64,000 nucleotides of DNA from Pseudomonas lurida (GTDB lineage Bacteria; Pseudomonadota; Gammaproteobacteria; Pseudomonadales; Pseudomonadaceae). Made by a program: the position numbers and the translations under genes. The notes beneath the pieces were generated by a model. It made no database searches and had not been told where the DNA came from. It worked only from the letters and a program-made list of their open reading frames with translations. Each line of letters starts with the position of its first letter. Position 1 is the stretch's first letter. Shown one piece after another: positions 35,126-44,762 of the stretch. The stretch covers positions 4,385,501 through 4,449,500 of the forward strand of contig NZ_PDJB01000001.1 in the NCBI RefSeq assembly GCF_002563895.1. The letters are read 5' to 3'.

Positions 35126-36472
35126 GTGGATAGCCGCAAATCCGAAGCCCCGACGCTGGACATTGCCCCCTCACCGAACGGCTGGCTGGAACGCCTGTTC
35201 AAACTGCGCCTGCATGGCACCACAGTGAAGACCGAGCTGATCGCCGGCCTCACCACCTTCATCACCATGGCCTACATCATTTTCGTCAACCCGAACATCA
35301 TGGCCGACGCCGGCATCGATCACGGCGCGGCCTTTGTCGCCACCTGCATCGCCGCCGCGCTGGGGTGCCTGCTGATGGGGCTGTACGCCAACTGGCCAGT
35401 GGGCCTGGCGCCGGGCATGGGCTTGAACGCGTTTTTCACCTACACGGTGGTCGGCACCATGGGCTACACCTGGGAAACCGCGCTGGGCGCGGTGTTCATT
35501 TCCGGTGTGCTGTTCATGGGCCTGACGCTTTCGCGGGTGCGTGAATGGCTGCTCAACAGCATTCCAGTCAGCCTGCGCCACGCCATGGGCGCCGGCGTCG
35601 GCCTGTTTCTTGGGGTGATCGGGTTGAAGACTGCCGGCATCATCGTCGACAGCCCCGCCACGTTGATCAAGCTCGGCTCACTGCATGAACCCGCGCCGCT
35701 ACTGGCAGCCGTGTGCTTCCTGCTGATCGCCATCCTCAGTTACCACCGCGTGTTCGGCGCAATCCTGATCAGCATCATCGCGGTGACGCTAACCGGATGG
35801 GGCCTGGGCCTGGTGCACTACAACGGCATTCTGTCCACGCCGCCCAGTCTGGCCCCTACCTGGATGGCAATGGATGTAAAAGGTGTGTTCAATGTCAGCA
35901 TGATCAGCGTGGTATTTGCATTTCTTTTTGTACACATGTTTGACACCGCAGGTACACTCATGGGCGTTGCGCAACGGGCCGGCCTGGTGAACGCTGATGG
36001 CAAGATCGATAACCTGTCCCGCGCATTGAAGGCCGACAGCGCTTCCAGCGTGTTCGGCGCGATGGTTGGTGTACCGCCGGTGACCAGCTATGTCGAAAGT
36101 GCTGCGGGCGTGGCGGCGGGTGGTCGCACCGGGCTGACGGCTGTCACCGTGGGCATCCTGTTTGTGGCGGCGATGTTTTTTGCACCGCTGGCCGGGATGA
36201 TCCCGGCATATGCCACTGCGGGTGCGCTGATTTATGTCGCGATGCTGATGATGGCGAGCATGGCGCACATCAATTGGGATGAGGCCACCGACAGCATCCC
36301 CGCGATCGTCACTGCGATCATGATGCCGCTGACGTTCTCGGTCGCCGACGGGATTGCGCTGGGCTTTATCACCTACGTGGCGCTGAAGGCGGGTACTGGC
36401 AAGTACCGCGAGATTTCCGTCAGCCTGTGGGTGCTGTGCGTGATTTTCATCGCCAAGTTCATCTTTTTATAA
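35126..36472 (+). CDS. NCS2 family permease, AzgA type (purine nucleobase)
   Basis: 448 residues with a GTG start at 35126 supported by GAGGAG eight bases upstream. About twelve to fourteen hydrophobic helices. The motif GLAPGMGLNAFFTYTVVG marks the AzgA/GhxP branch, which takes up adenine, guanine or hypoxanthine with protons or sodium; later motifs are FDTAGTLMGVA and PPVTSYVESAAGVAAGGRTG. A LysE exporter gene follows after 13 bases. The upstream palindrome ties it to the purine catabolic genes further along. Confidence 0.9.
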   Translation: MDSRKSEAPTLDIAPSPNGWLERLFKLRLHGTTVKTELIAGLTTFITMAYIIFVNPNIMADAGIDHGAAFVATCIAAALGCLLMGLYANWPVGLAPGMGLNAFFTYTVVGTMGYTWETALGAVFISGVLFMGLTLSRVREWLLNSIPVSLRHAMGAGVGLFLGVIGLKTAGIIVDSPATLIKLGSLHEPAPLLAAVCFLLIAILSYHRVFGAILISIIAVTLTGWGLGLVHYNGILSTPPSLAPTWMAMDVKGVFNVSMISVVFAFLFVHMFDTAGTLMGVAQRAGLVNADGKIDNLSRALKADSASSVFGAMVGVPPVTSYVESAAGVAAGGRTGLTAVTVGILFVAAMFFAPLAGMIPAYATAGALIYVAMLMMASMAHINWDEATDSIPAIVTAIMMPLTFSVADGIALGFITYVALKAGTGKYREISVSLWVLCVIFIAKFIFL

Positions 36473-36485
36473 GAAGGAGTAACGC

Positions 36486-37112
36486 ATGACCCTGGAAACC
36501 TGGCTGCTGTTCAGCGGCGCTGCATTGATCGTGATCCTGATCCCTGGCCCACTGTCCTTGCTGATGATCAGCAACAGCCTCAACTATGGTCTGCGTCGCT
36601 CGTACCCGGCGTTCCTGGGAGGCGTGTTTGCCTCGGTCTGCCTGTTGAGCGCTTCTGCGCTGGGGCTGGGGGCGCTCCTGCTGGCCAGCGAGCAGCTGTT
36701 CAGTGCCCTGAAGATCCTCGGCGCGATGTACCTGTTCTACCTCGCCTGGCAAAGCTGGCAGCAATCTCGCCAGCCCAGCCAAGGCGCCGTGGTGCCCCAG
36801 GCCATCGCAACGCCGCGGTTTCGCGCGCTGTTCAGTCGCGCGTTCGTGCTGGGCGCCAGCAACCCCAAGGACATCCTGTTCTTTGCCGCCTTCCTGCCGC
36901 AGTTTCTGAACAGCGAACAACCCTTCCTGTCACAGCTGCTGGTCATGATCGCCACCTGGGCCGTACTCGACCTGCTGTGCAAATTGACCTATGGGCTCGG
37001 TGCACAGGGCGCCGCACGCTACTTGCGCAGCGGCAAGGGCCAGGTCGGGTTCAACCGCGTCAGCGCGGTGTTGTTCGGCGGGGCCGGAGCAGCCTCCCTG
37101 CTAAGCCGCTGA
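36486..37112 (+). CDS. LysE family translocator (exporter)
   Basis: 208 residues. Six hydrophobic helices; the LysE/RhtB start is seen in LIPGPLSLLMISNSLNYGLR, followed by the conserved internal NPKDILFF motif. AAGGAG lies seven bases before the ATG, close behind the permease stop, so the two are co-transcribed. The family exports amino acids or related small molecules; here the cargo could be a purine breakdown product or amino acid. It converges with the giant gene at 37117 with only a four-base gap. Confidence 0.88.
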   Translation: MTLETWLLFSGAALIVILIPGPLSLLMISNSLNYGLRRSYPAFLGGVFASVCLLSASALGLGALLLASEQLFSALKILGAMYLFYLAWQSWQQSRQPSQGAVVPQAIATPRFRALFSRAFVLGASNPKDILFFAAFLPQFLNSEQPFLSQLLVMIATWAVLDLLCKLTYGLGAQGAARYLRSGKGQVGFNRVSAVLFGGAGAASLLSR

Positions 37113-37116
37113 TGGT

Positions 37117-40100
37117 TCATACACGCACAAAATAGACGCTGGGTGGGTCGGTCTGAAAGACCGGCCATTGAATGCCTGCCACAATTCGCACCAGTCGGTT
37201 TTCCTGCAGGGCGCGCTGGACGCCCACGAATGCAAGCGAGTCCGGATGAGCATTGATGGCGCTAATCAACCAGCGGTCCGTCAGCCTCTCCTTAATCTGA
37301 ACACTCGCTCGCTCCACCCACTTGGGCACGATGTAGTACACCTTGCCGGAATTGGAAGAACGGTGGGTCGCGACCATTTCATGGATGACATGGAAGGCGC
37401 GTTTCACCTCGACTTCATAGACGTTGAAACCGTGCTGTTCGAGAACGGTGCGGATCGCCGCGCGCTGCGCAGTATTTCGCTGGGCGGCTCTTCCTGGCCC
37501 ACTGAAACGCAACGCCGGGTCCACCCCTTGGGCCCTGAAGTCGACGCGAGTGAAACCCGGAGCCAAGCTCTCGTTGCCGATGCTGAGAGATCCGCCCCCC
37601 CTTTCGGTGGTCCGCAGCATCCTCAGCCAGTCATCCGTCTGTGCGGGCCGCTGCGCGCTTTGGGTCAACCAGTCGTCCAGCGTTGCGCGGATATTGAGCA
37701 GGTGGGTGGCCGAGACCGAGTAGGACGTATCCGCCAACTCAACCAATCGCCTGGCAGCCATTCTCTGGCTGTGAAGGGTCATGGTGGGGAAAGCAGCGCC
37801 TACATAGTGCTCCAAAGGCCGGTCAAACAGACGCGTATGCAGCTGCCAGTCCCCCACGGCATTGCGCGACACCGGTATAGGCTGCTCCCCACGTGCCGTC
37901 GTGGTCCAACGTTCGATATCAACGTAGGCACGAGAGACCAGCGGCTCATCCGGGCCGATAAACGCGATGCCGCTCCTGGGCGCATTGCTCCCCTCATTGA
38001 GCAACCTGTAGTACCCGAGTCCTGAGGCCGTTGCCGTGTCATACCCCGCACCGAGGTAGATGGCGTCGTAGGGAAATACCCGAGCGTGCGGCCTCACATG
38101 AAATGTCCCGAGCGCCGTAAACGCAGACATCTGTTCCGCAGGCACCTGGACCCTCCAATCGAACCAGTCGGTGGCCGGCGCAGGTGACTGGTAGATGCGT
38201 TTTTCCGTCGCCGCGCGCACGCTCGGTGGGCGCCAGTCTGGCGGCGTGGGTACTCGCGCCTGCCAAGGATTGAGCCTGCCAGAGCTCGGCCCCGCCATCG
38301 GCGCGTCTGCGCTCAGTAACCACTCCCTGGGCTGGTGGATGTGCAAGATCAATTCGTCCTGCCCCGGCGCCTGTGGGTTTTTCAGGCGAAACACCTGCTC
38401 GTTCCGGCGCCGGTACACCGGGTAATGATGGGTGTCATCCGCCACGAATGCCTCACCATTTTTCACATAGACCCCTTGCTCACCTGGCCCCTTCAAGGCG
38501 ACGGCCGCGTCCGGTACGCCCTTGACGTTGAAACGCTCCAGGGCCTTGAGTCGAGCGACGGGTGCCAGGGGCGAGTCCCCAGGGCGCGAAGTCATGCGCA
38601 AGCGACGAATCCGCCCCAGCACGGCGCTCGGCCTCGGTCGTGCAACCCGGGCCACTGCGCTGCCCGGCTTTTTGGGCCCCGGTACAAAGTTCGATAACAG
38701 TTCGAAAGCCAGAAAGGCGGTCATGAAACTCACATCAACCGCATCATGGGCGTCGCCAAAACGGTGATACCGCCGAGCGACAAGCAGCAGCTCATAAAAA
38801 TCGTTGAATATCCCGTACAACGGCGAGAAAAACGCCACTAACCTGCGCTGGGTGGCATCGCTCTGCTCGCCCAGGCGCCGGCTCCGATACGCCTGCAATG
38901 CCTGGCCGGAATGACTGGCACCCTGGGTCCGGCGTTGCAGTTCAAGCACGTTGGCGTGGTACAGCAATGCTTGGGCATTGCTGTGAGCGGTGGGGACAAG
39001 GGCCAGCCAGTGCTGGGGTTCACGGGTCATTTGCTCAAGGGTGTGTCGTTCGATCTCGTCCGCTAGCGGCGTCGGCTCCAGATGCTTGACGTTGAATGAA
39101 CGAACAAACCCAGCTCCCCGCCAAATCCCTTTGAACAGGAAAAAACTCGGCGACAGGTCAAATACGTTGAATATCTGACCAGGTCTGCCGAGGGTGTCTG
39201 GATCATGGGGCATTGCCTCGAATGCCCAACCGGGTGCGACTTGCCGCGCCAGGGCCTTGGCGTGCTCAGGCATTGCACCGATGCGATTCAGTTCAGCGTG
39301 GGCCTGTTGCAGGCTGGCGTATTCGGTGAGAACCAGGGCGTGCGGAGCGTCGGGCCAATAGACCACGCAAAGTCCGGAAGGCTTGTCATGCACCAGCACG
39401 ATACCGGCGATGTAGCGATCATGCAGCATCGTGTGGCCCACCAGATGAACCACGTGCAACTGCAATGCGTAGGGGGCCTTCAACAGGTCTTGCGGTGTTC
39501 GCGCCGCCATCGCCGTGGTGAACAGGCTTTGTGCCGCCGCCGACAGCCCCCGTTGAATCGCCGCGAAAAGATGATGCTGAACGCCGGTAAGCAAAGCGCG
39601 ATTCAATAACGCGGGAATACGCCCTTCGCTGACCAGGGTGTGGGCATCGAGCCGCGGATAAAAAACGGTGTGGATCAACGCGTCGTATTGACCGCCGATA
39701 TCCAGCGACGACGCCAGGCCGATCAAGTAATCGGCATTCAGCCGCTGCTTCCAGCCAGACTGCAGATAGCGGGCACGATGGAGTCGCCACTTTGTCCAGG
39801 GCGCCAGTGGGTCCAGGTTGTGCAACACCAGCTGCAACAGACTGAAGGCGGTCCGCGTGACGCTCGGGGTCAATCTTATAGATCGATCGCCCACCGTGCA
39901 GACCGGTGAATTCGCACAGAAGCTGCCATGGACATCATCGGGCAGGTCAATAAAGGGCTGGTCGATGTCCCATTGCGAGGAAATACCGTCCTCACTCAGG
40001 CGAGCCATCAAGGCGCGGCGGGCGAACGTCTCCAGGTCGGGCAGCACATCTTCCAGCCGGCGCTCGAATGCGAAGGCGTTGCTCAAGTGAACGCGCTGCA

Positions 40101-42345
40101 CATGCAAGAAGTCTCGACGTTGGGCACGGGTTGCATGCGCCAACCAGGCAGGCAGTTTCTTCGCTTCAGACGCGGCCTGGCGCAGCAACTCGACATTCGC
40201 CAAAGCCTGGCCCAGGGCTCTATTGACGGGTATTTTCAGCTGCCTCTCCAACTCGCCCCTCAACAGCGCGCGACTCAACCCGGCGTCCTTCACCTCGGTG
40301 AAAATACGCGTAATGCCCTCGGTGCTTGTGTGCAATCGGTGGTAACTGTCCAGCATTTGCTTGAGCGCGGCCAGCGCCGGCTTGCCCTTGACTGCGCGGT
40401 AGCGCACAGCCAGCGTTTTACGCACGGCATGGGCACGCAGGTCGGAGCGCTTATCGCGCTCGATAGCGCCCCACAACACGGAGCCGTCAGGGCTGGCCAG
40501 GCTGGCCTTGAGACTGCGGGTCAAGGCGTCAAGACCGGCAAACGCCTTGATCCCTCCCTCTGTCCCGAACGCGTACAACACCACCGGACGCTGGCGGGCC
40601 GGGACCCGCAACGCAGCCGCCGTGGTGATCACCCAGATGTTAAGGAGGGGGTAGAAAGCGTCCGGCTCGCAGCCCACCGCGATTGACAGCACCTGGGTTT
40701 CACTGCGAGTGCGTCGAGCTGACAGGGGCTGCTCCACCACTTCGATCACCTGGTCATGATGGGCCGTACCGATCAACTTGAGCCGGTGCAGTAGCTGAAC
40801 CTCGCAACGCAGGGCCTCGGTCTGGGCCTGCATAAACAGGGAAACACGCCTGGCAGTACCCGCCCCATCCGGGCGCTCCACCCAGAAAGCCAACTCGAGC
40901 AGTCGATGCTGCGCGTTGTGCAGCAACGTATTCATCACAGACGTATGCACACTGAGTTTGCCCAGCAGCGACGTGATCGCCCGATAAGCGGGAGTCTGCG
41001 CGCCGGGGTCATCCGCAGCGAGTAACGCGACCAGACCTTTTTCGTAGCGCTTGACCTGCTGCTCCGCGGTGCGCAGGGCCAAATCGGGGGCGCTGCTGGC
41101 GAAGACTATTTCTTCGCCCCGTCGTTGCCCGTCCCATTTAAGCAGTTGAGTGCGAATGAGGCCGAGCCGAGCGCCGCCGACCAGCTGTTTTCTGGCGTGC
41201 TGCACATGCGCGAGTAACAGGGCGGCATTCAGCGGTGGAGGCGCAGGCCGTTGGTCAGAAAACACCTGCGCAGCATAATCCTTCACGGCACACCCCAGCT
41301 CATTGCTCCATTGCCCGGCCAGCATCGCCAGGGCGCCCTGCTCCAGCGCATCGTCCATTACCTCCAAGCCGCGAACGAAGGTCGCCGACGATAAGTCCGC
41401 CGGCCGGTACGCCCCCTCACGGCGCCTTAACGGCAAGCAGTGCCAGAGGTCGTGGAACAGCGAGCGGTTCACGTCCAGCAGGGCACACTGAAGGGCGAAG
41501 AACGACGGGGCCTCGTAAAACGGGCGCACCGCACCCGGCAGGTAAATCACCTGCGGCGCGTCGCTGGGCTCGCCCTCGCGGTAAAGGTGCAACGCACCGG
41601 GAATCACGACCGCTGGCGTACCCGGCCACATTAATTGGCCGACTTTCACGCTCGCCCACGCCCCACCTGCCCGGTCGCGCGCTTCTGCGGTCGGGGCATC
41701 AATCAAGGCTTGGACCATCGCCATTGCGCGGCTTGAGAGTTCCTCCAGCTGCTGCGCCATGAAGGCGCGGTCAGCGAAGAGTGTTTTTTGCAACTCGACC
41801 CAACGCTCTCGGCGAGTGAGCCAGGACCCCAACACCAAGCCGTTCCAGTAGGCAGAGGCCACGTGATCCAGGCGCTCCAAGAGCCTCATCGCAATCACCC
41901 GCTGCAATACTTCCAGCGGCGTGTACGGGAATCGGTAATCCGGCCTCCCCTTGACGCTCAGGGCAGTGAACCGGTTGACGTTGATCACCACCGAGGGCAA
42001 TACCAGCAACGACAATGCCCGCTCAGTCAACGTCTCGACTTTGCGGGGCGGGTCGGGCGGCTTGGGTTCGGTGAACACCAGGCTGTCAGGGTCGATCTCG
42101 AATTCCTTGCGCAGCTCGGCGCGCATCACCGCCAGAACCTTCGGCGAGCGCCCTAGCAGGCGGGCCAGTGCCTGCGTCGCCTCATTACACCGCCAGTCCG
42201 CAAGGGCGATTTGATTGATCAGGCGACTGGGATGGGGAGCGGTGTTGATCCGCCGCGTCAGCAGATCGCGAATCGACTGAGACGCATCGGCATCGTCTGT
42301 ATCGACAGCCGGCGCAACGCTCGGGTGGTCGGGGACCAGGGTCAT
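37117..42345 (-). CDS. Giant dermonecrotic-toxin-like (DUF6543-type) protein with unidentified C-terminal domain
   Basis: 1742 residues, no signal peptide. I place it in the Pseudomonas dermonecrotic-toxin/DUF6543 group from the segments GIVLVHDKPSGLCVVYWPD, FNVKHLEPTPLADEIERHTL and FFSPLYGIFNDFYELLLVA (about residues 980-1190), and its overall size. It has no leucine-rich repeats or NEL motif, unlike the gene at 718. The C-terminal region from about residue 1220 (VYVKNGEAFVADDTHHYPVY, later GYYRLLNEGSNAPRSGIAF) matches nothing I recognise and may be the active payload. A terminator at 42428 separates it from uraH. It sits inside the purine gene region, between two genes that appear to share an operator, so it looks inserted. 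Confidence 0.7.
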   Translation of the reverse strand: MTLVPDHPSVAPAVDTDDADASQSIRDLLTRRINTAPHPSRLINQIALADWRCNEATQALARLLGRSPKVLAVMRAELRKEFEIDPDSLVFTEPKPPDPPRKVETLTERALSLLVLPSVVINVNRFTALSVKGRPDYRFPYTPLEVLQRVIAMRLLERLDHVASAYWNGLVLGSWLTRRERWVELQKTLFADRAFMAQQLEELSSRAMAMVQALIDAPTAEARDRAGGAWASVKVGQLMWPGTPAVVIPGALHLYREGEPSDAPQVIYLPGAVRPFYEAPSFFALQCALLDVNRSLFHDLWHCLPLRRREGAYRPADLSSATFVRGLEVMDDALEQGALAMLAGQWSNELGCAVKDYAAQVFSDQRPAPPPLNAALLLAHVQHARKQLVGGARLGLIRTQLLKWDGQRRGEEIVFASSAPDLALRTAEQQVKRYEKGLVALLAADDPGAQTPAYRAITSLLGKLSVHTSVMNTLLHNAQHRLLELAFWVERPDGAGTARRVSLFMQAQTEALRCEVQLLHRLKLIGTAHHDQVIEVVEQPLSARRTRSETQVLSIAVGCEPDAFYPLLNIWVITTAAALRVPARQRPVVLYAFGTEGGIKAFAGLDALTRSLKASLASPDGSVLWGAIERDKRSDLRAHAVRKTLAVRYRAVKGKPALAALKQMLDSYHRLHTSTEGITRIFTEVKDAGLSRALLRGELERQLKIPVNRALGQALANVELLRQAASEAKKLPAWLAHATRAQRRDFLHVQRVHLSNAFAFERRLEDVLPDLETFARRALMARLSEDGISSQWDIDQPFIDLPDDVHGSFCANSPVCTVGDRSIRLTPSVTRTAFSLLQLVLHNLDPLAPWTKWRLHRARYLQSGWKQRLNADYLIGLASSLDIGGQYDALIHTVFYPRLDAHTLVSEGRIPALLNRALLTGVQHHLFAAIQRGLSAAAQSLFTTAMAARTPQDLLKAPYALQLHVVHLVGHTMLHDRYIAGIVLVHDKPSGLCVVYWPDAPHALVLTEYASLQQAHAELNRIGAMPEHAKALARQVAPGWAFEAMPHDPDTLGRPGQIFNVFDLSPSFFLFKGIWRGAGFVRSFNVKHLEPTPLADEIERHTLEQMTREPQHWLALVPTAHSNAQALLYHANVLELQRRTQGASHSGQALQAYRSRRLGEQSDATQRRLVAFFSPLYGIFNDFYELLLVARRYHRFGDAHDAVDVSFMTAFLAFELLSNFVPGPKKPGSAVARVARPRPSAVLGRIRRLRMTSRPGDSPLAPVARLKALERFNVKGVPDAAVALKGPGEQGVYVKNGEAFVADDTHHYPVYRRRNEQVFRLKNPQAPGQDELILHIHQPREWLLSADAPMAGPSSGRLNPWQARVPTPPDWRPPSVRAATEKRIYQSPAPATDWFDWRVQVPAEQMSAFTALGTFHVRPHARVFPYDAIYLGAGYDTATASGLGYYRLLNEGSNAPRSGIAFIGPDEPLVSRAYVDIERWTTTARGEQPIPVSRNAVGDWQLHTRLFDRPLEHYVGAAFPTMTLHSQRMAARRLVELADTSYSVSATHLLNIRATLDDWLTQSAQRPAQTDDWLRMLRTTERGGGSLSIGNESLAPGFTRVDFRAQGVDPALRFSGPGRAAQRNTAQRAAIRTVLEQHGFNVYEVEVKRAFHVIHEMVATHRSSNSGKVYYIVPKWVERASVQIKERLTDRWLISAINAHPDSLAFVGVQRALQENRLVRIVAGIQWPVFQTDPPSVYFVRV

Positions 42346-42427
42346 GGGGTTTTGTTCTCTGCGACGAAAACCCCAGCCTAGGCACTACCGACAGGTACAA
42401 GGTGCTAGATAGTTGAACGCAACCCGC

Positions 42428-42460
42428 GCAAAAAAAAGCCCGCAGTGTGGGCGGGCGAAA
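42428..42460 (-). terminator. Intrinsic terminator of uraH (minus strand)
   Basis: Read on the minus strand, GCCCGC and GCGGGC flank a CCACACT loop and are followed by nine T residues. It ends uraH before the giant toxin-like gene and so separates their transcripts. Confidence 0.9.
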
Positions 42461-42500
42461 AACCAACGAAGAGCTTTGGGGGTGTGAAGCGAGGTGACGC

Positions 42501-42854
42501 TCAGCTACCGCGGTAGGTGGAGTAGCTGTATGGCGAAATCAGTAGGGGAACATGGTAGTGATCCTGCTCGGCGCTGATACCGAAACGCAGCACCACCACA
42601 TCCAGGAAGGCCGGCTCCGGCAACTGCACACCACGGGCGCGGTAGTAGTCGCCGGCACTGAACTGCAGCTGGTACACGCCGCTGCGGTAATCGTCGCCCT
42701 GCAACAGCGGTGCATCGCAGCGGCCGTCGTTGTTGGTCAGGGCGGTGGCGACCAGCGCCAGCTGTGCGCCTTCGACGCGGTACAGCTCGACCTTGATCGC
42801 GCTGCCGGGGCAGCCGTGTGCGGCGTCCAATACGTGTGTGGTCAAACGTCCCAT
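42501..42854 (-). CDS. uraH: 5-hydroxyisourate hydrolase (transthyretin-like)
   Basis: 117 residues from the ATG at 42854; the longer frame upstream adds a non-conserved extension. Hydrolyses 5-hydroxyisourate to OHCU, the second step of urate breakdown. Typical features: LTTHVLDAAHGCPG near the start, the active-site His in THVLD, RSGVYQLQFSAGDYY, and the C-terminal YSTYRGS tetrapeptide signature. It is divergent from puuE, which works two steps later, and its promoter region carries the shared palindromes. Confidence 0.95.
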   Translation of the reverse strand: MGRLTTHVLDAAHGCPGSAIKVELYRVEGAQLALVATALTNNDGRCDAPLLQGDDYRSGVYQLQFSAGDYYRARGVQLPEPAFLDVVVLRFGISAEQDHYHVPLLISPYSYSTYRGS

Positions 42855-42952
42855 GGCGTCTATGCGCCTCCCGTGGTCAGTGGAAAGTGATCCGCACTTT
42901 TTCAGGGCATCAAAAAGCCGGCGATGACTGATTAAGACACTTTTTAAAAAAA

Positions 42953-42962
42953 TTGTACACAA
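42953..42962. promoter_or_regulatory. Palindrome-like operator TTGTACACAA near uraH
   Basis: Differs by one base from the perfect palindrome at 43148. It lies about 100 bases upstream of the uraH start on the minus strand. Confidence 0.5.
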
Positions 42963-43147
42963 TAAAAATCACAAACCATTGGATCCGCCCGCTGACATTG
43001 CCCTAAGGTGCGATCAACAAGTAATCGTTGCTTTTTAACGACCTTTTGTCCATTTGCTGACCAGTCAGGCAAGTTTCTTGCTACACCATCCTTACAGAGC
43101 CATCCAGAAAAAATGCGGAAATGCAGGCTTACAAAGTTGGCGACAAG

Positions 43148-43157
43148 TTGTATACAA
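43148..43157. promoter_or_regulatory. Palindromic operator TTGTATACAA upstream of puuE
   Basis: A perfect ten-base palindrome about 85 bases before the puuE GTG, identical to the core at 34987-34996 before the AzgA-type permease. Confidence 0.6.
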
Positions 43158-43242
43158 TCACTCATCGCTGTGACGCCACCCAGTCTTTTCACTGCCCGGC
43201 CGCCACACACACTTGCTACCACGAACAAGAAGGAAGACTGCA

Positions 43243-44169
43243 GTGAGCGCTGACTACCCACGCGACCTGATCGGTTACGGCAGTAACCCTCCTCACCCCC
43301 ACTGGCCGGGCAACGCGCGCATTGCGCTGTCTTTCGTACTCAACTACGAAGAAGGCGGCGAGCGCAATATCCTGCACGGCGACAAAGAATCCGAAGCCTT
43401 CCTGTCGGAAATGGTCTCGGCCCAGCCACTGCAGGGCGAGCGCAACATGAGCATGGAGTCGCTGTACGAGTACGGCAGCCGTGCCGGCGTGTGGCGCATC
43501 CTCAAGCTGTTCAAGGAATTCGACATTCCGTTGACCATCTTCGCCGTGGCCATGGCCGCCCAGCGCCACCCGGACGTGATCCGCGCGATGGTTGCCGCCG
43601 GCCACGAGATCTGCAGCCACGGCTACCGCTGGATCGACTACCAATACATGGATGAGGCCCAAGAGCGCGAGCACATGCTCGAAGCCATCCGTATCCTCAC
43701 CGAACTCACCGGCGAACGCCCACTGGGCTGGTACACCGGGCGCACCGGCCCCAACACCCGGCGGCTGGTGATGGAGGAAGGCGGCTTCCTCTACGACTGC
43801 GACACCTACGACGACGACCTGCCCTACTGGGAACCCAACAACCCGACCGGCAAGCCGCACCTGGTGATCCCCTACACCCTGGACACCAACGACATGCGCT
43901 TCACGCAGGTGCAGGGCTTCAACAAGGGCGACGACTTCTTCGAATACTTGAAAGACGCGTTCGACGTGCTCTACGCCGAAGGGTCCGAAGCGCCGAAAAT
44001 GCTTTCCATCGGCCTGCATTGCCGCCTGATCGGCCGCCCTGCGCGCCTGGCTTCGTTGAAGCGTTTTATCGAATACGCCAAAGGTCATGAGCAGGTGTGG
44101 TTCACACGCCGTGTCGATATTGCCCGGCATTGGCAGGAAACCCACCCGTACACGGGAGCGGCAAAATGA
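43243..44169 (+). CDS. puuE: Allantoinase PuuE (polysaccharide-deacetylase family)
   Basis: 308 residues with a GTG start at 43243; AAGGAAG lies seven bases upstream. PuuE opens allantoin to allantoate and belongs to the polysaccharide deacetylase family, not the amidohydrolase allantoinases. Signatures: DLIGYGSNPPHPHWPG, LNYEEGGERN, ICSHGYRWIDYQYM and WYTGRTGPNTR. Its stop overlaps the uraD start (ATGA), so translation is coupled. It is the first gene of the plus-strand purine operon. Confidence 0.95.
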   Translation: MSADYPRDLIGYGSNPPHPHWPGNARIALSFVLNYEEGGERNILHGDKESEAFLSEMVSAQPLQGERNMSMESLYEYGSRAGVWRILKLFKEFDIPLTIFAVAMAAQRHPDVIRAMVAAGHEICSHGYRWIDYQYMDEAQEREHMLEAIRILTELTGERPLGWYTGRTGPNTRRLVMEEGGFLYDCDTYDDDLPYWEPNNPTGKPHLVIPYTLDTNDMRFTQVQGFNKGDDFFEYLKDAFDVLYAEGSEAPKMLSIGLHCRLIGRPARLASLKRFIEYAKGHEQVWFTRRVDIARHWQETHPYTGAAK

Positions 44170-44681
44170 CTGCGTTCCACACCTTGAAACCCTCGACCCT
44201 GAGCCGCGATGAGTTTGTCGCTGCCTTCGCCGATATCTACGAACATTCGCCATGGGTGGCCGAAAAGGCCTTCGACCTGGGCCAGGATGCCTCGATCGAT
44301 CAGATCGAAACCCTGCACCAGCGCATGAGCGACATCCTGTTGAGCGCCGATCACACCAGGCAACTGGCGCTGATCAACGCTCACCCGGACCTGGCCGGCA
44401 AAGCCGCCGTCCAGGGGCAACTCACCGAAGCCAGCACCCATGAACAGGCTGGCGCCGGTATTCACCAATGCACGGCCGAAGAGTTTTCTCGCTTCACCGA
44501 GCTGAACGACGCCTACAAGGCCAAGTTCAAGTTTCCCTTCATCATGGCGGTAAAAGGCAGCAACCGGCACCAGATCCTCGCCGCGTTTGAAACGCGCATT
44601 CACAACTCGGTCGACGCCGAGTTCAAGTGTGCCCTGGCCGAGATCAACAAGATCGCGTTGTTCCGATTACTGACTCTTTAA
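44166..44681 (+). CDS. uraD: OHCU decarboxylase
   Basis: 171 residues. Decarboxylates 2-oxo-4-hydroxy-4-carboxy-5-ureidoimidazoline to S-allantoin, the third step of urate breakdown. Motifs: YEHSPWVAEKAF near the start, the catalytic-site HPDLAGKA, and FPFIMAVKGSNRHQIL. The ATG overlaps the puuE stop by four bases. Length is normal for the family. Confidence 0.95.
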   Translation: MTAFHTLKPSTLSRDEFVAAFADIYEHSPWVAEKAFDLGQDASIDQIETLHQRMSDILLSADHTRQLALINAHPDLAGKAAVQGQLTEASTHEQAGAGIHQCTAEEFSRFTELNDAYKAKFKFPFIMAVKGSNRHQILAAFETRIHNSVDAEFKCALAEINKIALFRLLTL

Positions 44682-44762
44682 GCAGACCTGGCCCGAGCGG
44701 TTCATGAACGCCCAGGGCCTGGCGAGCATCCCAAGCCACTCTATTTAAGGCAGACAAGAAGA

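Larger units (their letters stand above)
42855..43242. promoter_or_regulatory. Divergent control region of uraH and puuE
   Basis: 388 bases without a gene, AT-rich relative to the neighbours. It holds two near-identical dyads, TTGTACACAA at 42953 and TTGTATACAA at 43148, one nearer each start, suggesting control of both directions by a single regulator that is not encoded next to it. Confidence 0.65.

Noticed and set aside
35928..35938. TTGTACACATG resembling the purine operator
   Set aside because: It lies inside the permease coding sequence (FLFVHMF) and is asymmetric; probably chance.
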